Shown here: positions 53,304 to 61,825 of the stretch, piece by piece | Layout of the letters: the number at the start of each line of letters is the position of its first letter | Position numbering within the stretch: position 1 is the first letter of the stretch | Made by a program: the position numbers and the translations under genes | Notes under the pieces: generated by a model | Told to the model about the DNA's origin: nothing | The model's input: only the letters and a program-made list of their open reading frames with translations | Database searches by the model: none | Source: Patescibacteria group bacterium | GTDB taxonomy: Bacteria; Patescibacteriota; Saccharimonadia; Saccharimonadales; UBA4665 | Assembly: GCA_030271625.1 (NCBI GenBank) | Contig: JARXKN010000001.1 | Coordinates: forward strand, 1 to 64,000 | Reading direction: 5' to 3' | Length of the DNA: 64,000 nt

Positions 53304-54413
53304 CTACTGCTGGCCAGTTACCGTATCACGCACAGCGTAATCCAGCCGGTACATATCTTCGTCAGAGTTCAGCTCAATCTCTCCGACCGCCACAGTCGAC
53401 TCGCCACGAAGTTTAGCGGCGCCTACCCGGTGCGATCCATCGGTTGTAGCTATACCCCAGTACTCACCGGCACTATCTTGAACGATAACAATCCTAGCTT
53501 CGTTAACATAATCCTTGTTTGGCTCATAAGGAATTTGGGCGTAATCAGTAATGGCACCCCTGGAAGTTTGCTCCATGTCCGGAAGATTGCGTGGTACGAA
53601 GTTCTTGCCGCCCATACCATTTGGCAACTTCGTTGCTTGCCAGCCAGTTCCCTGTTGCTCACCGCGGCCCGCCCAGGACGAAAAGGAGGCAATCCCAATA
53701 ATACGCTCAGTCGGGAAATTAAAGTGGCCTTTAATGGTAATCCCTGGATGTTGGCGAGGTTCTACCATCCGGACATCTTCCCAGTTAACAAACGGTAAAC
53801 TGTTAAGCTGATCGGCGGCGGCTTGGGGATTAGTGGTTGGTTTATCAGTTTCTGGAAGATTGTAAGCGGCACCTAATTGATTTGGTTCAGCAATAAATCG
53901 ACGATAGACACTGGGGTCTATGTCATCGGTAAATTCTAGGACCCGATTATAGTTTTTGGCGTAGTCTAACTGTTGGTTTAGTCGGTTAAATCGACGGCTT
54001 AACTGCTCGGCTGTATCGTGCAGCTCACCATAGCTGCCATAGCGTTTACTAATGCCCCGGCGGACGAGCTCACCGTCATTAAGCCAGTTGTGTCCTGCCC
54101 GCTCGGCTTTGCCGGCTTTAGTGCTCAGTGCCCACGATCGCTCGGCTTTGGCGCTATTGTCGGCCGCTTTACTGGTAACAGCCTCTAGCTCGCCCGTCAG
54201 CGTACTGGTCCAGGCAGTCATTTCGGCGCTGTAGTTTTCTGATACTGGCGTTTCGGGTGCGTCGAACATCGGCGTTTCTGCAACCCCCATGTCCTGGACT
54301 TGGACGGCTTTGGACCCAGTTAAACGTCCCATTAAACGGGCTACTCTACCCCGCTGGGCTAGCGGGTCCGCAGTTTCGACTGCTAAGGGTTGGGGTGTTT
54401 CAGGTGATGGCAT
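53304..54413 (-). CDS. Unknown protein with a ParB-like motif
   Basis: 369 residues, soluble. The N-terminal ~150 residues are low complexity and helical. Near the C-terminus TTDGSHRVGAAKLRGESTVAV resembles the DGxHRxxAxxxxG signature of ParB/Srx-type nuclease domains; an upstream QHPGITIKGHF may be part of the fold. No HTH is seen. A -10-like CCTAAT lies 6 bases before the ATG. Function unknown. Confidence 0.72.
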   Translation of the reverse strand: MPSPETPQPLAVETADPLAQRGRVARLMGRLTGSKAVQVQDMGVAETPMFDAPETPVSENYSAEMTAWTSTLTGELEAVTSKAADNSAKAERSWALSTKAGKAERAGHNWLNDGELVRRGISKRYGSYGELHDTAEQLSRRFNRLNQQLDYAKNYNRVLEFTDDIDPSVYRRFIAEPNQLGAAYNLPETDKPTTNPQAAADQLNSLPFVNWEDVRMVEPRQHPGITIKGHFNFPTERIIGIASFSSWAGRGEQQGTGWQATKLPNGMGGKNFVPRNLPDMEQTSRGAITDYAQIPYEPNKDYVNEARIVIVQDSAGEYWGIATTDGSHRVGAAKLRGESTVAVGEIELNSDEDMYRLDYAVRDTVTGQQ

Positions 54414-54514
54414 ATTTTTATTAGGGTATTTACTATATAAACATTAGCATATTTTTGCTTAATTAGCAACTTATCATCTTAAACTTATTCGTCTTTTCTG
54501 CTAAAATGGACGGA

Positions 54515-55600
54515 ATGAGTTCTCTTTCAATTGGCATTGTCGGCCTGCCGAACGTTGGTAAGTCCACCCTGTTTAATGCTTTAACGGGCAGTAATATTTT
54601 GGCGGCCAATTATCCGTTTGCAACTATTGAACCAAACACCGGTATTGTGCCGGTTCCGGACGAACGGCTAAACCAGCTATCGGCGTTGTATAACAACGCA
54701 CCCATCAAGCCAGCGACCGTCACCTTCGTAGACATTGCCGGCTTGGTAGCCGGGGCTAGCCAAGGTGAAGGCCTCGGCAATCAGTTTCTAGGACACATCC
54801 GTACCACCAACGCCATTGTGCAAGTGGTACGAGCCTTTAATGACGATAATGTTATCCATGTTGATACCGAACATGACCCCAAAAAGGATATCGATATTAT
54901 TAATACCGAACTAGTAATTGCCGACCTCCAGACAGTCCAAAAGCGTTTGCCGAAGATAGACAAGGAAGCCCGGGCTAATCCAAAACTAAAGCCGTTGGCT
55001 GATGTTTACCAGCAAGTGCATGACCTACTCGATGCCGGTACGCCGGTCTGGGCCGAACCGAGCATCGACCTGACTTTGATTGCTGACCTACAACTCCTGA
55101 CCGCCAAACCAGTTATTTATTTGTTCAATCTAGATGAAGCCGGGTTAGCCGATGCCGCCAAGCAGCAGCAACTGCGCGATCTCGTGGCACCAGCCACCGC
55201 CCTGTTTGTATGCGCCAAACTTGAAAGTGAATTAAAAGATCTTGATCCGGCCGATGCCAAAGAATTATTAGAAAGTTATGGTCAGACTGAATCTGGATTG
55301 CTGCAGCTAATCCATGCCGCCTACGCTACCTTAGGGTTGCAGAGTTACTTAACGGCTGGAGAACAGGAAGTCCGGGCCTGGACCGTAGCTGTTGGCGCCA
55401 CCGCTCCGCAGGCTGCCGGAGTAATTCATGGTGACTTTGAGCGCGGTTTTATCGCTGCCGAAGTAGTGGCCAGCGCTGATTTACTAGCCGCCGGTTCCCT
55501 CGTCGCTGCCAAAGCTGCTGGTAAGGTTAGGACCGAAGGTAAAACCTATGTTATGCAGCCCGATGACGTCGTAGAATTCCGGTTTAACGTTTCTAAGTAA
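54515..55600 (+). CDS. ychF: YchF/OLA1 family ribosome-associated GTPase-ATPase
   Basis: 361 residues. P-loop GLPNVGKSTLFNALTG near residue 9, G3 DIAGLVAGASQGEGLGNQFLGHI, the G4 position NLDE and the C-terminal TGS domain (AWTVAVGATAPQAAGVIHGDFERGFIAAEVV). Binds ribosomes and hydrolyses ATP. Start placed at ATG 54515: an extended -10 TGCTAAAAT (54499-54507) ends 7 bases before it, predicting a leaderless mRNA; the in-frame ATG at 54506 overlaps the -10 itself. Confidence 0.94.
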   Translation: MSSLSIGIVGLPNVGKSTLFNALTGSNILAANYPFATIEPNTGIVPVPDERLNQLSALYNNAPIKPATVTFVDIAGLVAGASQGEGLGNQFLGHIRTTNAIVQVVRAFNDDNVIHVDTEHDPKKDIDIINTELVIADLQTVQKRLPKIDKEARANPKLKPLADVYQQVHDLLDAGTPVWAEPSIDLTLIADLQLLTAKPVIYLFNLDEAGLADAAKQQQLRDLVAPATALFVCAKLESELKDLDPADAKELLESYGQTESGLLQLIHAAYATLGLQSYLTAGEQEVRAWTVAVGATAPQAAGVIHGDFERGFIAAEVVASADLLAAGSLVAAKAAGKVRTEGKTYVMQPDDVVEFRFNVSK

Positions 55601-55606
55601 CGGGCC

Positions 55607-56698
55607 TTAAGCGCCAGCAACTTGTGATGTACCGGCTAAGCCGACAGTTTCGTCTGGTTTAGGTAGTAGCGATGGCGCGCTAAACTTGCGGTTTCGCAAC
55701 AGCGTCGGCAATTTCGCGTAAGCAATTTTTAATGGGTGGACTTCCATATTGAGGTAGTTCAACGGCGTTTGCAGCGGCTTAATGGCCGCTAGGGCCTTGG
55801 ATCCAAAGATCTCGCGGCGGCCGGCTTCGACTAAACTAGCCACGTCATCATCGGCTCGCGGCGTACTATTTGTACTAGTAGGTTGCGGCGCGGCAGTGGC
55901 CGGTGGTAATGGGACCATCTGGAGTGCCAGCGATGTCACGGTGGGTGCAGTTGGCTGGGCGGCAGCGGCACTGTCGAGCATAGCGGCGGGAATTGCCGGC
56001 ACAGCTGACGGTGTAGCGAGGGCCGCCGCTGGATTACTGGCAGTCGCCGTATCAGCAGCCGGCTGCGTGGCTTGATGCTGCTGCATCAAACTTTGGGCGT
56101 ATAGAAAGTCGGCTAATTCGGGCGCTGGCTTAATGGGTTGGGCCAGTTCTGGGGGGGCGACTGGTTGAGCGGCTTTGTCTTGTGACTCTTCGAGCTTACG
56201 ACGTAAATCTTCTTGCTGTTGGTGCTGTGCCAATAAGTAGGCTTGTAGCTGCTGATTAATACGCTCTAAGTGCTGCTGTTGGGTCTCGGCAGAATTAGAC
56301 TGCTCGCGCTTGATATCGGCCATCTGGTGCTGGATGTGATTTATCAGCTTACGTAAGCGCTGCTGATTAAAGCTGGTAAACTTGAGGTTTTTAACTCCGG
56401 TGCTAATGTTTATCCGGGCCCCCATCAGCCGGTGGCTATAGTCAATCTGGTTAATCATGTCGAACCGAAGGTCTTCGACAGTTAAAAACTTGAGCGGTTT
56501 TTTATCAATTAAGAGTAGGCGAATATTAGTGGCACATAAGAGCGCAAAACCGCCTTCGTAGGTACCATTGACGCATTCAAAAATCTTTTCGTCATCCATC
56601 AGGATGTTCGGGAGTTCGTTAATCTCGGCTTTGCCCCACGCTTTAGTGTTAAAACGAATCGTGCTGAGCTGTTTCTCTACGGACTTTAAGCTGACCAT
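55607..56698 (-). CDS. PH-domain protein with long low-complexity tail
   Basis: 363 residues. Residues ~20-125 match a YokE-like bacterial PH domain (LLCATNIRLLLIDKKPLKFLTVE, SYH-like INQIDYSHRLMGARINISTG). A coiled coil follows (~130-175, QQHLERINQQLQAYLL), then an Ala/Pro/Thr-rich segment up to ~290 and a short conserved end. GGGAGG lies 8 bases before the ATG. Convergent with ychF. Function unknown. Confidence 0.8.
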   Translation of the reverse strand: MVSLKSVEKQLSTIRFNTKAWGKAEINELPNILMDDEKIFECVNGTYEGGFALLCATNIRLLLIDKKPLKFLTVEDLRFDMINQIDYSHRLMGARINISTGVKNLKFTSFNQQRLRKLINHIQHQMADIKREQSNSAETQQQHLERINQQLQAYLLAQHQQQEDLRRKLEESQDKAAQPVAPPELAQPIKPAPELADFLYAQSLMQQHQATQPAADTATASNPAAALATPSAVPAIPAAMLDSAAAAQPTAPTVTSLALQMVPLPPATAAPQPTSTNSTPRADDDVASLVEAGRREIFGSKALAAIKPLQTPLNYLNMEVHPLKIAYAKLPTLLRNRKFSAPSLLPKPDETVGLAGTSQVAGA

Positions 56699-56874
56699 GT
56701 GCGAGACCTCCCTTATGTAAAGGCATTGTACCTGGTTTTTGATTTATAAGTCGTGAAATTACTCACTAAGATACTGTCGGTTTGGTCACATACTGTTATC
56801 GGCCGCCGGAAGCTGCTTTTGAGGGCTATACACTTGCTATTTACATTTCGTTATTTTACTAGCATAATTGATAT

Positions 56875-57528
56875 ATGTTGGCTACCCTCAAGCAAATGGC
56901 TGAGTTGGTGGAGATCTTCCGGTCCCGGGGTGTTAAGCAAACGTACCGAAAAGGTGACTTTATAATCCGTCCTGGCGAGACCCCATCAGGGGTCCATTAT
57001 ATATATCAGGGTCTTGTGAAGGCTTATGATATTACTCGATACAATGAAGAGAATCTGCTTATTATCCGTAAAGAGGATGAGGTATTCCCCCTTATTTGGG
57101 GCTTAACCGGTCAAGAACGTTCCGTTATTTATCAAGCCCTAGCCCCAACGGTCACCCTTTGCTTGAGCCGTGAGAAATTCTTAAGCTACATTAATGAGCG
57201 TCCCGAAGCCCTAGCGCCGATTGTTGATATGACCATAGAAATGTATCGACTGCATAGCGAACGGATTCTAAATTTGGAATATCGGACAGTGCGAGAGCGC
57301 ATAATTTCCTTCTTATTGACCATGAGCCAGCGCTTTGGCAAGCAAACTGATGATGGCCTGCTGATTGAAGCGCCGCTGCGGCATCAAGATATTGCCAGTT
57401 CTATCAATGCTACCCGCGAAACCACCAGTCGTGAGCTATCTGCCCTGGAGCGCAAAGGCTTACTGGTAAATAAGCAGTCCTTAATACTACTTAAGGATGT
57501 TGAGGGTTTGCGACACTACTTGTCGTAG
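56875..57528 (+). CDS. Crp/Fnr family transcription regulator
   Basis: 217 residues. Cyclic nucleotide-binding-like domain (~20-115; IRPGETPSGVHYIYQGLVKAY, PLIWGL), dimer helix, and HTH_Crp (~150-210; LRHQDIASSINATRETTSRELSALERKGLL). The nucleotide-contact residues of Crp are not all kept, and there is no Fnr-type cysteine set. Effector unknown. TTTACA (56840-56845), 17 bases, CATAAT (56863-56868), then 6 bases before the ATG, predicting a leaderless mRNA. Confidence 0.9.
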   Translation: MLATLKQMAELVEIFRSRGVKQTYRKGDFIIRPGETPSGVHYIYQGLVKAYDITRYNEENLLIIRKEDEVFPLIWGLTGQERSVIYQALAPTVTLCLSREKFLSYINERPEALAPIVDMTIEMYRLHSERILNLEYRTVRERIISFLLTMSQRFGKQTDDGLLIEAPLRHQDIASSINATRETTSRELSALERKGLLVNKQSLILLKDVEGLRHYLS

Positions 57529-57529
57529 G

Positions 57530-58186
57530 TTATTGCCACTGTAAAACAATTTTCTCGATAGTTTCAATGATAGTTTGATGATCTGGTTTATCGTTCGCTT
57601 CATAATAGTGATCGGTATCCATGTAATCTTCAACGACGCTCAGACAGTTAATTTCGTCGACGGTGATGTGCATACGGTCGATAGCCTTCACACTGGCGAG
57701 TGGTGTCGCGACTATTAATTTTTCAATCTTAATCGGCTTTAAGAATTGCAGCGCCATATCAAGCGTAAAACTATCTTTAAAACCATCCGAAGCCAGAATA
57801 ATATTGTGGCCCCGCAACAGATCACGATTGATTAAGCCGCCACTACCAAGCAGGCCGTTCATCTTGTGGAAGACACTGAGTTTTTCTTGTTCAATCACGC
57901 CGTGGTACTCGCTCGTCATCTCATCGAGCTCACCGGCCGACATGCTATTGTTGTAGCTAAATGTACCGTCCTCGAGCATGCCACCAATGGCTATCGGCTC
58001 ACGGGGCAGATTTATCTCTTCAATCATCAGCATCGTCAGCACGCAGTGCAGTTGCGAGGCAATTTGGGCACCAATCATCACTCCCCCGTCGCCAATGCCA
58101 ATAACGGCACAGTTTTCGTACCGATACTTAGGTAGGAGCTGCGTGGCTAGCATCCGGCCAGCTTGGACCCGTGAGGCAAAATACAT
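57530..58186 (-). CDS. Phosphoribosyltransferase-like protein with degenerate PRPP site
   Basis: 218 residues. The fold markers of type I phosphoribosyltransferases are visible (CAVIGIGDGGVMIGAQIA; IILASDGFKDSFTLDMAL; IVATPLASVKAIDRM), but the PRPP loop normally reads DDGxxTGxT and here is SDGFKDSFT. Enzyme activity is therefore doubtful; a regulatory role is possible. Similar to the COG1926-type family. Its stop is one base from the Crp gene's stop (convergent). Closes the rpsF-to-tlyA run. Confidence 0.78.
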   Translation of the reverse strand: MYFASRVQAGRMLATQLLPKYRYENCAVIGIGDGGVMIGAQIASQLHCVLTMLMIEEINLPREPIAIGGMLEDGTFSYNNSMSAGELDEMTSEYHGVIEQEKLSVFHKMNGLLGSGGLINRDLLRGHNIILASDGFKDSFTLDMALQFLKPIKIEKLIVATPLASVKAIDRMHITVDEINCLSVVEDYMDTDHYYEANDKPDHQTIIETIEKIVLQWQ

Positions 58187-58260
58187 ATCTGTAGTGTAGC
58201 TGAAATGCTAGTGCTTTGCACTGGTAAACAGCTGCTGCTGTGCGCTGTGCGGTTATAAAT

Positions 58261-58980
58261 TTATAATTTGCGCAGCAAGTAAAAACGCTCGCGGTTACCC
58301 TTAGCGCCCGCCACTTCAGAATCGGCCTTATCGATGATGGTAAAGCTATGGAGCGCCCAATCTTCAAAGTCTTTCAGGATTTGGCGTCGAATTTTGTCGT
58401 TTTTAATAACACCTTTATGTTTGAGGTTGCTGGCACTGGCTTCAAACTGCGGTTTCACCATTAAGGCCAGTTGGGTTACCGGCGTCACCAGCTGCAGGAT
58501 GCTTGGTAACAGTTCGCGCAAGCTAACGAATGAGACATCGGCAACGACAATATCAATCCGCTCGCTAGTTTTAAAGTTACGGATATCAGTTTTTTCGTGC
58601 AGCTCAATCCGGGGGTCGCCATGCAAACTGGGGTGCAGCTGGTTCGAGCCGACTTCAACAGCAAAGACTTTCGTGGCCCCATGCTGCAGTGCGTAATCAG
58701 TAAAACCACCAGTGCTACTGCCAACATCGAGTACGGTTTTGCTGCGAAAATCGAGTTTTAAAATCTGAGCAATCGAAGCTAACTTTAAGCCGGCCCGACT
58801 AACATATTGTTCGGTGGCCGTTAGCTTGATAGCTGCTTCCTCGCCGACCATAGTGCCTGCCTTGGTCTCGACGCGTCCGTTAAGGGTGACTTTGCCCAGT
58901 TTTATATAACTCTCAGCTTGGCTGCGAGTTGGCACTAAACCCAGCTTCACCAGGGCTTGATCGAGTCGTATTTTAGGCAT
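58261..58980 (-). CDS. tlyA: TlyA-type rRNA 2'-O-methyltransferase
   Basis: 239 residues. S4 RNA-binding domain (~1-62; RLDQALVKLGLVPTRSQAESYI), then an FtsJ/RrmJ methyltransferase with SAM motif LDVGSSTGGFTDYALQHGA and KDKT-like catalytic set (Lys in YVSRAGLKL, Asp in VADVSFVSLREL, Lys in LMVKPQFEA). TlyA methylates 16S C1409 and/or 23S C1920. The ATG follows efp by zero bases. Confidence 0.93.
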   Translation of the reverse strand: MPKIRLDQALVKLGLVPTRSQAESYIKLGKVTLNGRVETKAGTMVGEEAAIKLTATEQYVSRAGLKLASIAQILKLDFRSKTVLDVGSSTGGFTDYALQHGATKVFAVEVGSNQLHPSLHGDPRIELHEKTDIRNFKTSERIDIVVADVSFVSLRELLPSILQLVTPVTQLALMVKPQFEASASNLKHKGVIKNDKIRRQILKDFEDWALHSFTIIDKADSEVAGAKGNRERFYLLRKL

Positions 58981-59547
58981 TTATTCCTTCACGCGTTCGC
59001 GGTAAGCACCGGTAGCGGTATCGACTGACAGAATATCACCCTGCTTAATAAAGGCAGGCACCTTGATGGTAATACCAGTTTCGAGGGTTGCTTCTTTGGT
59101 AATCGAGCTGCTGGTATCGCCCTTCACCGCATCTTCGGTATAGGTAACTTTGAGAGGTACGTTCTTAGGTAGCTCGACATTAATCGCAATGCCATTAAAG
59201 AACTGGAGGCTAACTTTGTCGCCTTCTTTTAAGTAACCAGCCCCATCACCCATCAAGTCGGCAGCTACTTCGAACTGCTCGAAGCTGTCTTCATTCATGA
59301 AGAAGAAGGTTGAGCCGTCGGTGTAGAGGTACTGCACCGTTTGGTTCGTGACATCGGCGCGGTCGAGCTGCTCGTTGCCTTTAAAAGTCTTTTCCAGGAC
59401 CTTACCATCGAGCAGGCTCTTGATGCGGACATTTACAATTGAACCACCCCGGCCCATCACTTTTTGGTTGTAATCAACCACCCGAAACGGCTCGCCTTCC
59501 CACTGGAAAAGCGTGCCTTTTTTTAGTTCAGTTATGCTTAAAGCCAT
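58981..59547 (-). CDS. efp: Elongation factor P with arginine at the tip
   Basis: 188 residues. EF-P rescues ribosomes paused at polyproline. KOW-like domain I, and OB domains II and III (TLETGITIKVPAFIKQGD). The modified tip residue that is Lys34 in E. coli falls in VMGRGGSIVNV; the tip Arg is at position 33. Arg at this position is rhamnosylated by EarP in some bacteria and unmodified in others; no earP is in the window. Confidence 0.96.
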   Translation of the reverse strand: MALSITELKKGTLFQWEGEPFRVVDYNQKVMGRGGSIVNVRIKSLLDGKVLEKTFKGNEQLDRADVTNQTVQYLYTDGSTFFFMNEDSFEQFEVAADLMGDGAGYLKEGDKVSLQFFNGIAINVELPKNVPLKVTYTEDAVKGDTSSSITKEATLETGITIKVPAFIKQGDILSVDTATGAYRERVKE

Positions 59548-59554
59548 GCTGACC

Positions 59555-59758
59555 CTAGTTATTAGCTACGAACGGTAGTAAAGCAATGTGACGGGCGCGC
59601 TTGATAGCGGTGCTGAGGCGACGCTGTTGGCTTTCGGTTAGACCAGTCTTTTTGCGAGACTCAATCTGTCCATACATGTTGACGTAGCGTTGCAGGGTTT
59701 TGAAATCTTTGTAGTCAAAAAAGGCTACATCGGTTCGGTGTTTAAAAATCTTGGCCAT
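59555..59758 (-). CDS. rpsR: Ribosomal protein bS18
   Basis: 67 residues with the bS18 region DVAFFDYKDFKTLQRYVN and RLSTAIKRARHIALLPFV. Typical rpsF-ssb-rpsR neighbourhood. Confidence 0.97.
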   Translation of the reverse strand: MAKIFKHRTDVAFFDYKDFKTLQRYVNMYGQIESRKKTGLTESQQRRLSTAIKRARHIALLPFVANN

Positions 59759-59780
59759 AAATATCCTTTAGTTAAATTAT

Positions 59781-60260
59781 CTAGAATGGAATGTCATCGA
59801 GGTTGATGGGTTCATCACCGATATCTTCGATAACGACATCATCTTTTTTCTGAGCGGGAGCTGGTTTGCTGCTGGCACCGGCGTTACCACCGTGACTGCT
59901 GCTACCCTCGCCGCCTTCGTTGCCTTCACCACGAGCATCTAGGAATGTGACGTCGCTAGCGAGGACTTCTACTTTATTGCGCTTTACGCCATCTTGTTCC
60001 CATGATCGACTTTGCAGACGACCCTGAACGAGGCAGCGGCGACCCTTACTTAGGTATTGGGCAACGCGTTCAGCAAGTGGACCCCAAGAAGTGATATCGA
60101 TGTAATCGGTCGCTTCCTGCCACTGACCACTTTGGTCTTTGTAGCTGCGGTTTAGCGCCAGGCTAAAACTGGTGACGTTTTGGCCGGTTGGCGTTTGACG
60201 CAGTTCTGGGTCGCGGGTTAAGTTACCCATTAGTGTTACTTGGTTTAAGCTTCGTGCCAT
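59781..60260 (-). CDS. ssb: Single-stranded DNA-binding protein
   Basis: 159 residues. OB fold (~1-105; LNQVTLMGNLTRDPELRQTPTG, SFSLALNRSYKDQSGQWQEATDYIDITSWG in parts), a Gly/Ser-rich linker and the acidic C-terminal tip INLDDIPF that recruits partner proteins. Follows rpsF after about 116 bases. GAGGAG lies a few bases before the ATG. Confidence 0.97.
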   Translation of the reverse strand: MARSLNQVTLMGNLTRDPELRQTPTGQNVTSFSLALNRSYKDQSGQWQEATDYIDITSWGPLAERVAQYLSKGRRCLVQGRLQSRSWEQDGVKRNKVEVLASDVTFLDARGEGNEGGEGSSSHGGNAGASSKPAPAQKKDDVVIEDIGDEPINLDDIPF

Positions 60261-60376
60261 TACTGACTCCTCCTGTTATAAGACATATGTCTTGCTTAGT
60301 TGTTGTATTCCTACCCTACTCCCTTGGCCCGAAAGTCGTCAAGAATAGCGTCGGAATTTTAAGAGATAGTAAAGAT

Positions 60377-60766
60377 TTACTCTTCTGACTCTTCTTTATC
60401 GCCGTCATCACCACGGTCACCACGCTTAGCGGCTTGCTCGGCTTTAAGCTGCTTGGCAGCTTCGGCTTTAGCGATGGCCGCCAGGTCAGGCTTAGTAATC
60501 AGGAAACGGATTACCTCATCGGTAATGTTGAGGGTACTCTCTACCTTCATGACGCCTTCACCAGGCATTTCAACGGTATAGAACACGTAGACAGCGTGTT
60601 CGTTGCCCTTGATGTTGTAGTTGAGCTTGCGCTTACCCCAGTTGTCGGTAGCGGTGATTTTACCACCGTTATCGTTAATAATCTTAGTGACACGGTCCTC
60701 GGCCTTGCTCAGGTCGACTTCCAGGTCTGGGTGATATAACACCGCAATTTCGTATTGATTTGTCAA
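60377..60766 (-). CDS. rpsF: Ribosomal protein bS6
   Basis: 129 residues. bS6 strand-helix pattern (YEIAVLYHPDL, KRKLNYNIKGNEHAVYVFY with KLNY and the helix) and an extended charged tail (KRGDRGDDGDKEESEE). Starts with TTG 60766, with AAGGGG 5 bases upstream; no ATG fits. Confidence 0.96.
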   Translation of the reverse strand: MTNQYEIAVLYHPDLEVDLSKAEDRVTKIINDNGGKITATDNWGKRKLNYNIKGNEHAVYVFYTVEMPGEGVMKVESTLNITDEVIRFLITKPDLAAIAKAEAAKQLKAEQAAKRGDRGDDGDKEESEE

Positions 60767-60884
60767 ATTGACCCCTTCATACGGTTACCAGAGCTTTCGA
60801 TCTGGACAGCCCATGTGCACGAGTGGCCATGAGCTGAAGTTGATAGTGGACTAATTATAGCCTAATTCTATCTGTTAGGCAAGC

Positions 60885-61634
60885 TTAGGAGACTAGTCGC
60901 AGTTTCTGCTCGAGCGGCTCGTAGTAGTCAATTAATTTACCGCGTTTAATCATGCGACTGACGGCCGGTCGTAGTTTAGTCCGGCCAGGCTGGACCATAC
61001 CCTCATCAAGCAGCGTCCGGTGCATCGACAAAACCGGCGCTAGACTAACATCCAACGCCTCATTCAAAATAAAGTTCCCAATTTCTTTTTTACGATTCCC
61101 GCTTGTGGTCCCTAAGAACTCATCTACCAGGGCGGGCGAAATATGCCCCAGGTCCTGTTCCAGCGCGTATTTCAAAAAGAACATGCCGATGATTTTTTCG
61201 CGGTGGATGGCTCCGCGCGGCTTGAGCGCCTGCTCATAATGCAGCCGCTTGTAGTCGGTGACGTAGGCAAAGGTGGTGTCGTCCATATAGGTCAGTAAGT
61301 CGTCGTCGGGCCGACGCAGGTCGATGGCCCAGCGCGAGACGACACCGGCGCAAGCCTTGACGGCGACCGCAAACTTCTCATCGCGTGTTTGGGGCAATAG
61401 CGGGCCACTCAGGCGTTCGTGCTTCTTGCGGTGGAGCCACATTGGCAGTACCTGCCCGCGCGACATACGGACGGCCAAGCCGGCGTCATCGCGCAGCGCC
61501 GGATCGTTGCGGTCGAAGAAGCTGTGGTCATAATTTGCCAGGCCGCTGGCTCGGTTATCGGGGTGATTATAAATCAGAATCGGGTGTGGCAAGCCGGTTA
61601 CTTCGCAGGTCGGCGTCATGACCTTAGGGGTCAT
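60885..61634 (-). CDS. Unknown 249-residue protein
   Basis: Soluble, no signal peptide. The N-terminus has CEVTGLPHPIL, then a charged body with a mostly helical prediction (RWAIDLRRPDDDLLTYM; ALEQDLGHISPALVDEFLG). The C-terminal ~60 residues look like a winged-helix type arrangement (RTLLDEGMVQPGRTKLRPAVSRMIKRG), but I cannot assign a family. Its ATG overlaps the stop of an upstream 35-codon ORF as ATGA. ATG 61619 is an alternative start. Confidence 0.75.
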   Translation of the reverse strand: MTPKVMTPTCEVTGLPHPILIYNHPDNRASGLANYDHSFFDRNDPALRDDAGLAVRMSRGQVLPMWLHRKKHERLSGPLLPQTRDEKFAVAVKACAGVVSRWAIDLRRPDDDLLTYMDDTTFAYVTDYKRLHYEQALKPRGAIHREKIIGMFFLKYALEQDLGHISPALVDEFLGTTSGNRKKEIGNFILNEALDVSLAPVLSMHRTLLDEGMVQPGRTKLRPAVSRMIKRGKLIDYYEPLEQKLRLVS

Positions 61635-61738
61635 ACTGTGCCGCCAATCAAAAAGCCCCCGTCGTAATCGACAGGGGCTAGTGGAGGCACGGCGAGCTCA
61701 GCTTTAATTCCTGGTGGAGATATTGGCTGAAAGCTCAC
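61631..61738 (-). CDS. Short leader ORF, 35 codons
   Basis: GTG at 61738 with AAAGGAG 11 bases upstream opens a 35-codon frame (SFQPISPPGIKAEL, DYDGGFLIGG) that ends in an ATGA overlap with the next gene. A terminator-like hairpin (61654-61679) with T tract lies inside it, and TTGCTA-17-TACTAT lies upstream on minus (about 61775-61805). The set looks like a leader peptide with attenuator; alternatively the frame is chance and the hairpin is simply the terminator of ftsK. A longer frame from 61819 is possible. Confidence 0.4.
   Translation of the reverse strand: MSFQPISPPGIKAELAVPPLAPVDYDGGFLIGGTV
61654..61679 (-). terminator. Terminator or attenuator hairpin downstream of ftsK
   Basis: On minus AGCCCCTGTCG-atta-CGACGGGGGCT followed by TTTTTGATT. 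It lies inside the 35-codon frame. Confidence 0.7.
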
Positions 61739-61825
61739 AGTGCGCTCGACTCCTTTAATAGTTTTTGTTCTTATGCTTATAGTATGCTGGTTATCCGGCT
61801 TTAGCAACTGCTTTTGCACACCTAC

